From assembly GCA_963829545.1 (NCBI GenBank), contig CAWHIX010000007.1:127595-191594 (forward strand): a stretch of DNA of 64,000 nucleotides, read 5' to 3'. Shown here in pieces: positions 56,833-64,000 of this stretch. The stretch is from JAXGXJ01 sp963829545 (GTDB lineage: Bacteria > Actinomycetota > Thermoleophilia > RBG-16-64-13). The notes under the pieces were generated by a model. That model made no database searches. It was not told where the DNA came from and worked only from the letters and a program-made list of their open reading frames with translations. Each line of letters begins with the position of its first letter. The stretch's first letter is position 1. Made by a program: the position numbers and the translations under genes.

Positions 56833-57483
56833 CTAAAGTACCCGACCTGGCCGTCCAACCTGACCGGCCGCCTCTGCCACGGCTTCACCCTCTGACTGCG
56901 CGATCTGCTCCAGAAGGTCCTCCAGCATCAGCTTCGAGCGTTCCTCTATCCAATGGCTGCCTATGCCCATGATGCACGTCCCCTCCTCGGCCCACCCCCG
57001 CGTCCAGAGGATCCAGGCGACCTGAAGGGGGTCTATCTCTTTGCGGATGGTGCCTTGTTGCTGCCCCTCTCTCACAATCCGAGCCAGATCATCAACAAGC
57101 ATCAGCATCTTTGCGCCCACAACCTCGCGCAGACCCTCATCCGGTGGCGCTGCCGCAAATTCAAAAAGAGCCATGCGGACGGTGACCGCTCGAGATACGA
57201 AGTCGGTGTGGCCAAGACATATGTCGCGCAGTCGCTCCAGAGCGTCGGGATCGGTGCACGATCTGTGCAGCTCGAATATCCCCTCAAACGACGCCTCCAA
57301 GGTCGCAAGCAGGATGTCCTTGCGACTGGCGAAATGGCTGTACAGCGCGGCAGTCGTCACCCCAATCTCTGCGGCGATAAGACTCATCGTGATGCCCCTG
57401 ACCCCGTGTTCGGCTGCCAGCCGCATAGCAGCTTCCACGATCTGTCGCTTTCTCTCCCCGGCCTTCAGATAGGGTCTGGCCAC
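56833..57483 (-). CDS. TetR-family transcriptional regulator
   Basis: 216 residues. The helix-turn-helix at residues about 12-60 (RQIVEAAMRLAAEHGVRGITMSLIAAEIGVTTAALYSHFASRKDIL) is typical TetR. The ligand-binding C-terminal domain has no further match by eye. It lies 23 bases before the ferredoxin-cupin gene on the same strand, so it probably controls that gene and itself; a palindrome lies about 95 bases upstream of its start. Confidence 0.9.
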   Translation of the reverse strand: MARPYLKAGERKRQIVEAAMRLAAEHGVRGITMSLIAAEIGVTTAALYSHFASRKDILLATLEASFEGIFELHRSCTDPDALERLRDICLGHTDFVSRAVTVRMALFEFAAAPPDEGLREVVGAKMLMLVDDLARIVREGQQQGTIRKEIDPLQVAWILWTRGWAEEGTCIMGIGSHWIEERSKLMLEDLLEQIAQSEGEAVAEAAGQVGRPGRVL

Positions 57484-57575
57484 AGGCAGCGCACCTCTTC
57501 CGAGCCTCGGGCGATGGCCCGAGGCGAGTCTCGTTCTAATCGGCTCCCGCTGGTCAGGACCCGCGCTGCAAAATA

Positions 57576-57593
57576 CTACTGGACGTTTAGTAG
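57576..57593. promoter_or_regulatory. Candidate TetR operator
   Basis: CTACT-N8-AGTAG palindrome, in an AT-richer patch (AAATACTACT...TTTAGTAGCTTTT) between the divergent tetR and the second luxR copy. Position and symmetry fit an autoregulatory TetR site that could also affect the luxR copy 2 promoter. Confidence 0.45.
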
Positions 57594-57610
57594 CTTTTGC
57601 AAGTCCGACC

Positions 57611-58959
57611 CCGCCGTGATACGCTTTGCACCCAACCCCGGACGCTCTGCGGAGATCGACCAGCGTGATCCAGGCCCATGATGTCGCCTCCTGAACGCCG
57701 CGCCCCCCAGCCCGCCCCGAGCGATCGCGGCCTCGGACCTCACGGGCTCCTACAGCCCAGACTGGCTCGATCGGCCGCCGTCAGTCCCGCGCGCTGTTCG
57801 GCCATCCTCAGCACCCTGAAGGAGATCAGCACGGCCACGGCCGACACGGAAGGCTGCCGGCGGCTGCTGGAGTGCATATCGGCGGAGCTTGAGGCTGAAC
57901 ACGCGGTGTTGATGCTCTGCAACCCCCTCACGAAGGAGTTGGAGTTCGTAGTCCACAATCAGGATCCGGCCCTGCCGAGAATGTACGTCGACTACTACAG
58001 CGATCTCGACCCCACGGGACTGCCCGAGTACATCAAAGGCAACGTCCCCCCGCCGGCCGGCTCCCCCATCACCACCGTGTTCGACCTCATGGAGGTCGTG
58101 GACTACAAGTCACTGGTCTCGACGGAGTTCTACAACGACTTCTTCAAGACGGGCAGCATCCACTACGATCTGGTCGCGTTCGTGTCGGCCAACTCGTCGG
58201 CGCGCGGTGCGGTCTGTCTGCACCGAGCTCACGAGCGGAAACCATTTTCCGCCGAAGAAGTGGCCATCCTGGACATGATCGCGCCCTTCGTGGGCAACCA
58301 CCTGGAGAAGATGGTGTCCGTGTCCGTCCTCTCCGTCCTCAAGACGGCTTCGGGAAAAGGCGTGATCTTGTGCGACGTCCAGGGACGAGTGCTCTACTGC
58401 AACGAGGTTGCCAGGGAACTCTGCGCGCCCATGAGGAGGATCGACGGTACGTCGCGACTGGTCGAGGACGTGTCCTTCGTCGGATACTCCCTGGACGATC
58501 TCAATGTACTGGCCAAGAGCTGCAACGCGGAGGTCAGCTCTCGCGAGGTGGTCCTCGAGCAAGGTAAGCTGGGCCGGCTCATCACGTTGGAACCCCGCGA
58601 CGGCGGCACGCTGGCTTGGGCCGAGCCGCTCAAGGAGCGCTTTGGGCTCAGCACCCGAGAGATCGAGGTCCTGAACCGAGTCATGGCCGGCGGGGCCAAC
58701 AAGGAGATCGCCCAGGCGCTCTTCATCAGTGAGTACACAGTGAAGAAGCACTTACAGGGCATCGCGGCCAAGGTCGGGGCGCGCACGCGCACCTCCATAG
58801 CCCACGCCGTGCGTCAGGAGTTGGGCCTCACTCCCTGACGGTTCCCTCGCACCGCTGCGGTGGACCGCAAAGACTCCACTTTTGTGTACTTGTCCCTGCC
58901 CCCTGCCTTTGGTCAAATGCGAGACGAGAGGACCGCACCGAGGGCGGTCCCGCCTTTGC
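57611..58959 (+). repeat. Direct repeat, copy 2 (1,349 bp)
   Basis: Same unit as 51222-52570 at an exact offset of 6,389 bases, with three substitutions and no indels. The unrelated flanks begin abruptly on both sides. Confidence 0.95.
57678..58838 (+). CDS. GAF-LuxR transcriptional regulator, copy 2
   Basis: The protein is identical to the one at 51289 (386 residues, GAF-like sensor, C-terminal LuxR helix-turn-helix with SEYTVKKHLQGIAAKVG). Here it lies directly before the amidohydrolase and the liv transporter and downstream of the divergent tetR, which makes it the likelier regulator of those genes. The single base change in the gene is silent (V codon). Confidence 0.88.
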   Translation: MMSPPERRAPQPAPSDRGLGPHGLLQPRLARSAAVSPARCSAILSTLKEISTATADTEGCRRLLECISAELEAEHAVLMLCNPLTKELEFVVHNQDPALPRMYVDYYSDLDPTGLPEYIKGNVPPPAGSPITTVFDLMEVVDYKSLVSTEFYNDFFKTGSIHYDLVAFVSANSSARGAVCLHRAHERKPFSAEEVAILDMIAPFVGNHLEKMVSVSVLSVLKTASGKGVILCDVQGRVLYCNEVARELCAPMRRIDGTSRLVEDVSFVGYSLDDLNVLAKSCNAEVSSREVVLEQGKLGRLITLEPRDGGTLAWAEPLKERFGLSTREIEVLNRVMAGGANKEIAQALFISEYTVKKHLQGIAAKVGARTRTSIAHAVRQELGLTP

Positions 58960-58994
58960 CGGTTCCGAGTCTATCTCTTGGGGGGCTGGTTGAG

Positions 58995-60700
58995 ATGGCG
59001 ATCTCTTCCGACTATGACCTGGTGCTGCTCCACGGGAACGTTGTGACGGTGGATCCCTTCTTCTCCATTCGCAGCGCCATTGGCATCCGAGGGAACCGGA
59101 TCGTGGCCGTGGGCGCCGACGATGAGATCAAAGGGTCCATCGGGGCGCGCACCGAGGTGGTAGATCTCAAGGGGAGGACCGTCCTTCCCGGCATCAACGA
59201 TTCGCACGCGCACTCTGCGCTCTGGGCCGGGACAAGGCCTCCTTTCGTGCTCGACCTCAGCTATCCAAACGTGAGGTCGGTGGCCGACATTCTCGCCAAG
59301 GTGAAAGAGATGGCGCGGTCTCTCCGCCCCGGGGAGTGGGTGCGAGGCACCGGGTGGGATGCCGGCTATCTGGACGAATGCTTGAAAGACTCTCGCTTTC
59401 GCATGCGCCGTGAGCTGTTGGATTCGATCTCTCCGGATAATCCCGTGGCGCTGGTGGACTTCTCCTTGCATACTCTGTGGGCGAACAGCAGAGCCCTGGA
59501 ATTGGCCGGTATCGGCCGCGACACCGCCGACCCGCCCGGCGGGCTCATCGAGAGGGATCCCGATACGGGTGAGCCCACAGGCGTTTTCGTCGAGTTTCCC
59601 GCTACCAGTCTCATCATGGGGCTCATCCCGCCCTGGACCCGGGCGCAGAAGAGGCAGGCCGTCTCTGCGGCCCTCGATGAGATGAACTCTCTGGGGATAA
59701 CCAGCATGACCGAACCGGCTCTCGGACCAGGCGGAGACCGTTTCCAGGGCGGGTTGCTGGGCTCGGAATGCATCGGCGCCTATCAGGACCTACTGGACGA
59801 TGATCGGCTCAAGGTGAGGGTGAACGTCCTTTACCTGTTCGGTGAGTATGGCGCCAACTCGCTGGCCGACCTGCAGTCGGCGCTGCCGCTTCTTGGTTTT
59901 CACGCGGACTTCGGCAACGAGAAGCTGAAGATCGGAGGCATCAAGATCTTCGCCGACGGGACCCCTCCCAACCATACGGCTTGGATAAGCCGGGAGTATG
60001 TGGGCGGCGGGCATGGCAGTTTGGCGCTACCTGGGAGTACGGACGAAGAGCGCGTGCGCGAACTTGAAGACATGATTCGTTGCGCCCATGAATTCGGGTT
60101 CCAGGTGGGCGTGCACTGCGTCGGCGATCTGGCCATCGGGGCCACCATCGCCGGCTTCGTCAAGGCTGAGACGGAAGACCCGAAGCGTCTGCGCCATTAC
60201 GTGATGCACGTGGATTTCATCACCGCCGAACAGGCGGCGACAGTGGCCCGACATGGTTTTGGGGTGAACATCACGCCCACGCTCCCCTGGACCATCTCCG
60301 ACATGAATGTTGACATCGTCGGCCTGGAGCAGGTGCAAAGGGAGTGGCCATATCGCCTTATCGCAGACGCCGGGTGCCACCTGCAGCCAGTTCTGACGCT
60401 CCCTGTACGTATCCGTCCTGGCTCCAGGGTGTCCAGTCGGCCCTTCTGAGGGAGAGCAAGGCCACGGGCACTGTCTACAGTCCCGACCAGTGTCTGACCA
60501 TTCGAGAGGCCATCCGCATGTACACCATGGGCGGGGCGTGGCAGGACCGGCAAGAGCACATCAAAGGCTCCATCGAGCCGGGGAAGCTGGCGGATCTGTG
60601 CGTCCTCGACAAAGACATCCTGTCGGTGGATCCGCGTGAGATCGGCAGCATCAACAACGTGATGACAATCATGGATGGCGAAGTGGTCTGGGCCGTCTAG
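58995..60700 (+). CDS. Amidohydrolase, YtcJ-like (one frameshift)
   Basis: A metal-dependent hydrolase of about 568 codons. The N-terminal composite strand is LVLLHGNVVTVDPFFSIRSAIGIRGNRIVAVG. The first metal motif is GINDSHAHSALWAG. Catalytic-barrel pieces are GGIKIFADGTPPNHTAW, GVHCVGDLAIGATI and VMHVDFITAEQ. SSDAPCTYPSWLQGVQSA has the last Asp, and the C-terminal end is PGKLADLCVLDKDILSVDP. The frame breaks near 60384 between AGCHLQ and ASSDAP. YtcJ relatives hydrolyse amides or cyclic amides; the substrate is unknown. ATG 58995, six codons after the end of the repeat. Confidence 0.82.
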
Positions 60701-60878
60701 CGATAGGCCGCATCGAAGATCCAATGACGCACAGGCAGAGGGGGACTGCCAATACGAAAAACACGGGGGAGTCATGAGGAGGGGGAACGATGGGGGACAC
60801 GTAGGAATGGCTGATCACAAACCTATTCTGCTGGGCAATCTCCTCGTTCAACGAAAGAATAATCGTATAGGAGAGCCA
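60701..60878 (+). other. Gap upstream of the ABC transporter
   Basis: About 180 bases, AT-richer toward the end (AACGAAAGAATAATCGTATAG). Probably holds the promoter of the transporter: TAATCG/TATAGG-like -10 candidates but no clear -35. Confidence 0.3.
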
Positions 60879-62308
60879 ATGAAACTTCTTCACTCAAAGT
60901 CACGTGCTATTTGTGTCCTCAGTATTCTCCTTCTGCTGACCATTCTCATGGTCGTTGCCTGCGGAGATGATTCGACTACTACTACTTCGGCCGCCACTTC
61001 TGGTTCCGATACTACGGCGACCACGGCTGCCACAGCTACCACGGCTACCACGACCACGCCTACCAGTGCCCCCTCAGCCGATCAGCCCGTGCTGAAGGTG
61101 GGAGCCCTCCTGAGTCTCGATACCGTCCAGGGCGTCGAGATGAAGAAGTGGCTCGAGCTGTTCGCCCAACTCTACAACGATGCCGGCGGCTGGAAGATCG
61201 GTGACCAGACCTACAAAGTCGAGCCCATGATCTACGACTGCGGCATCTGGGACGCCGCAAAGACCCGGTCGGCGACCGAAAAGGCCGTCCTTCAGGACAA
61301 AGTGCAGTTCATGGTGTGTAACTGGGGCGACATCCCGGCCGAGACGATCTCGGTGACCGAGCCCAACAAGGTCCTGTGGATGGGTCTCGACTTCACCGAC
61401 GGCACCGTCGCGCCCACGCTGAAGTACTCGATCCGCGCCCAGGGACTTTTCTTCGCCCAGGGACTCTTCTACTACATCATCGAGGACTACATCAAGCAGG
61501 GGGCGAAGACCGGCCTGGTCGTGTGCCCGGATAGCCAGCAGGGGCAGGTTGGTTCGCAACTCGTGGCTGCCACCGGCAAGACGCTCGGCAGCAGATGATG
61601 GATCCGGTCTTCTTTGCCCAGGACACGACCGACTTTGGTCCCATCGCCACCAAGATCGTCAGCGCCAAGCCGGACTCGGTCTACATGTCCTACATGGCCG
61701 GCGACCAGGTCGTCAACCTCCTCGGCTCCCTCAAGGACGCCGGATACGAGGGGATGATCCTCCCTGGTGAGCTCGACAACCAGACTCTGGAGAACTGCAT
61801 CAAGAGGGTCGGCAAGGAGTACATGGAAGGCATGCAGACCGGATCGTACGACCCGGTGGGAGTGGAGACCGATCCACAGATCGTCAAGTACATCGACGCT
61901 TACAAGGCCAAATACGGAGACTGGTATAGCGCGGGATGCTTCTGGGTGGGCCCCTGGTTCATCTTCGAGGACGCGGTGAACGCCACGCAGAGCACCGACG
62001 TGGACACCCTGGTTGCGTATCCCAGGATTCCGAAGGGCGTCAAGACACTGAACGGATACAGCCAGCTTTTCGCGAGGCCCGATATCCAGAACTTCAAGAC
62101 GGTCGACAGTGCGCCCGGGCACTACATCGGTGTGGTGAAGGACGGGAAGTTCGTGTATTCGTCCACAATCGCCTGCAAGGACCAGTATCTGTCGCGATCC
62201 TGGTCTACGGACTGCAGGACGTCTACCAGAAGTACTGGGATGAGTACGGGACTCCGACGTTCCCCGACCAGCCTAGCCGCCTGGAGATCGAAAGATATCC
62301 AGAAGTAG
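60879..62308 (+). CDS. livK: Branched-chain-type ABC transporter substrate-binding lipoprotein (frameshifted)
   Basis: A periplasmic-binding-protein type I lipoprotein. Signal peptide with lipobox ILMVVAC, Thr-rich linker (TTTTSAATSGSDTTATT), then VLKVGALLSLDTVQGVEMKKWLELFAQLYNDAGG and VEPMIYDCGIWDAAKTRSATEKAV, typical of LivK-like receptors for amino acids, amides or aromatic acids. Frame breaks lie near 61592 and 62190, and the end is uncertain: DIQK then TAG 62308 in one frame, open through the hairpin in another. ATG 60879 after AGGAGAG. Confidence 0.8.
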
Positions 62309-62320
62309 TTGAGTGTTGGC

Positions 62321-62353
62321 GCGGGAGCGCCGGCCTCGGGCCGGCGCTCCCGC
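62321..62353 (+). terminator. Intercistronic hairpin livK-livH
   Basis: GCGGGAGCGCCGGC pairs perfectly with GCCGGCGCTCCCGC (14 bp) around CTCGG. No T tract; probably raises livK transcript level over livH, as is common after binding-protein genes. Confidence 0.6.
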
Positions 62354-62389
62354 GACTCGACCCAAGGAGGCCACGGGAAGGATGTTTCT

Positions 62390-63262
62390 ATGACCCCAGA
62401 ATTGTTCATACAGCTCCTCATCAATGGCCTGATGATCGGAGGGATCTACGCCTTGGTGGCCTCGGGGTTCACACTGATCCTGGGGGTCCTCCAGGTCTTC
62501 AACTTCGCGCAGGGTCAGTTCTACATGCTGGGCGCTTTTGTCGCGTACGCCGTGGCCAGCGTGCTGGGGGCCCCCTAAATACCAAAGTGGCCGCGTGCGC
62601 CGCGATGGCGCTCCTCGGGATCTTCGTGCACTTCTCGATGATCAAGTGGACGTTGCGGTCGGGTTTCTTCCACACGATGATGGTCACCGTGGCCTTCGGT
62701 GCGATCCTGGGCCAACTGGCCGTGCTGCAGTTCGGCAAGTCGACTGCAGTGGTTTCACCGGTGATCGAGGGGCACGATCCGTTTCGGCGGGCTCAACGTC
62801 AACCCGGGGAAACTGCTGGTGCTGGTGGGCGCGCTCGTGGTGATGGGCGCGCTTGTACTGGTTCCTGCGCACGAAGATAGGCGTCGCCATGATGGCGTGC
62901 GCTGAAAACAGGGAGATCGCCTGCCTCCAGGGGATAAACGCCAACAAGGTCTTCTGGGTCACCATGGCCGTCGGCTGCGGCCTTTGCGGCATCGCGGGCG
63001 CCCTCGTGGTCCCGGTGCTGTCGGCGTCGACGGCGATGGGCAGCACCATGTTCTTGAAGGCGATGCTGGTCGTTCTCGTGGGCGGGACGGGCAGCATGGC
63101 CGGCGCGCTACTGGCGGCGTTCTTGGTGGGCATCGTCGAGAGTTTTGCGTTCCAGTACGTCGAGTCGTTCAGACTCCCGTGGTCTTCGCTTTCGTCGCCC
63201 TGCTCATCTACTTCCGCCCGGGGGGCCTGCTCGGCAAGCCTCTGCCGATTCCCGGCCAGTAG
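62390..63262 (+). CDS. livH: Branched-chain-type ABC permease LivH (several frameshifts)
   Basis: About 290 residues in pieces: MTPELFIQLLINGLMIGGIYALVASGFTLILGVLQVFNFAQGQFYMLGAF is the hallmark start. It continues in other frames as TLRSGFFHTMMVTVAFGAILGQ, the GVAMMACAENREIACLQGIN signature and GGTGSMAGALLAAFLVGIVES, ending YFRPGGLLGKPLPIPGQ. Shifts lie near 62575, 62785, 62855 and 63178. ATG 62390; AAGGAGG lies 17-23 bases upstream and GGGAAGGA nearer. Confidence 0.75.
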
Positions 63263-63280
63263 TGGACCGGGGAGGTTCTC

Positions 63281-64000
63281 ATGCTTAAGTCAAACAGGAT
63301 ATGGCTGGGCCTCATACTGATCGTGGCCTTGGTAGTGCCGCTCTTTGCGGGGCCCTACCGGCTGCAGATCTTCATCTTCGCCATCACCTATTCCATGCTG
63401 GCGTTGGGCTTTCGGCTGAGTTGGAAAGTCGGCCTGCCCAGATTCGACGTGGCGGCCTGGTGGGGAGTCGGGGCCTATACCACTGCGATGCTGATGCTCA
63501 AAGCCCATTGGTCGTATTGGGCCACTCTGCCGGTCGCGATCATAGTATCGGTCGTCTTGGGATACATAGTGTTCTCGATATCGGTGCGGCGCGGAATGAT
63601 GGTCTTCATGATGTTCGGCATGGTCTTTGCTCTGGCCCTCCAGCAGGTCTTCGGCACCGTCGATTTCTTCGGAGGATGGGGGGGTACGAAGCGCTACCTC
63701 CGATCACCATTGGCTGATAAATTTGAACAACAAGATGGTCATCTACTACTTTGGACTGGCGTTCCTCATAGTCAACATGGTGGTCTATTACTTGTTGTAC
63801 AACTCCAAGATAGGAAGGGCTTGGGATGCGATCGGGTCCGGGTCTACGACTGGCCAATTCCCTGGGCGTGGACGTGGTCCGCTACCGGGTGGCCAACGTC
63901 CTGGTAGGCAATGCCTTCCTCGCGCTGGCGGGGAGCTTCAGCGTCATGTACATGGCCATGGTGACCCCCAGCACCTACTCGTTCTCGCGGTCGATCTACG
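63281..64000 (+). CDS. livM: Branched-chain-type ABC permease LivM, partial and frameshifted
   Basis: The first 240 codons of the second permease: helices IWLGLILIVALVVPLFAGPYRLQIFIFAITYSMLALGF, then GVGAYTTAMLML and VFALALQQVFGTVDFFGGWGGT. The frame changes near 63690 and again near 63845 to read SKIGRAWDAIGS, SLGVDVVRYRVANVLVGNAFLALAGSF before the window ends. ATG 63281 with GGGGAGG upstream. The ATPases (livG, livF) would follow outside the window. Confidence 0.75.

Noticed and set aside
51222..58959. Composite transposon bounded by the 1,349-bp repeats
   Set aside because: The repeats contain no transposase and no inverted ends, so they are a duplicated regulator rather than insertion sequences.
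60384..60448. Read-through of the TGA ending the first amidohydrolase frame as a third selenocysteine
   Set aside because: The downstream homology (ASSDAPCTYPSW) lies in a different frame and begins before that TGA, so the break is a 1-bp indel, not a recoded stop.

Overview
The window is GC-rich and gene-dense. It looks like part of the chromosome of an anaerobic member of the Actinomycetota or a near relative. The grounds are a UPF0182 membrane protein, Thr-rich lipoprotein linkers, the order rpsF-ssb-rpsR-DUF2232-rplI-dnaB, and an oxygen-sensitive, molybdenum- and selenium-flavoured gene content. The genus cannot be fixed from sequence alone.

Layout. 1-4.5 kb: Ser/Thr kinase (cut by the edge), a PHP phosphoesterase and the three-gene AmmeMemoRadiSam set. 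4.5-9.6 kb (minus): a coupled hsp20-lon-archease-rtcB operon dense in 1-bp frame breaks. 9.7-14.9 kb: M50/CBS membrane protease, UPF0182 protein, a DUF3343 Se/S-carrier-like protein and an MBL-fold hydrolase. 15-19 kb: trxA, a thioredoxin-fold gene read through an in-frame TGA, an FmdB zinc ribbon, lgt, a TlpA-like lipoprotein with TGA at its redox cysteine, and a DUF4349 lipoprotein. 19.2-23.3 kb: the ribosomal/replication block. 23.4-39 kb: purine synthesis (purA, D, E, B, F, M, N, H), interrupted by a divergent btuFCD vitamin B12 importer under a cobalamin riboswitch. A tRNA-Lys at 40.55 kb closes the housekeeping part.

From 40.7 kb the character changes. An IS481-like element sits just behind the tRNA. 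After it come an old-yellow-enzyme-type reductase, gene remnants, a cyclic-nucleotide-binding protein, and a molybdopterin/iron-sulfur pair closely resembling pyrogallol-phloroglucinol transhydroxylase. Next are cupins, two almost identical 1,349-bp direct repeats each carrying a GAF-LuxR regulator, and between them a 5-kb cassette (fumarate-reductase-like flavoprotein, rhodanese, ferredoxin-cupin fusion, TetR). The window ends with an amidohydrolase and a branched-chain-type ABC importer (livK-H-M). I read this as an acquired or rearranged catabolic region, possibly for phenolic or other hydroxylated compounds.

The main discovery candidates are the two in-frame TGA genes at 15.6 and 17.5 kb. 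In both, read-through restores a complete thioredoxin-fold protein, and each TGA is followed by a hairpin of the bacterial SECIS type. Many genes, including essential ones, carry 1-bp frame breaks. Most of these look like consensus errors in the assembly, so they are reported as frameshifted genes rather than as biology.
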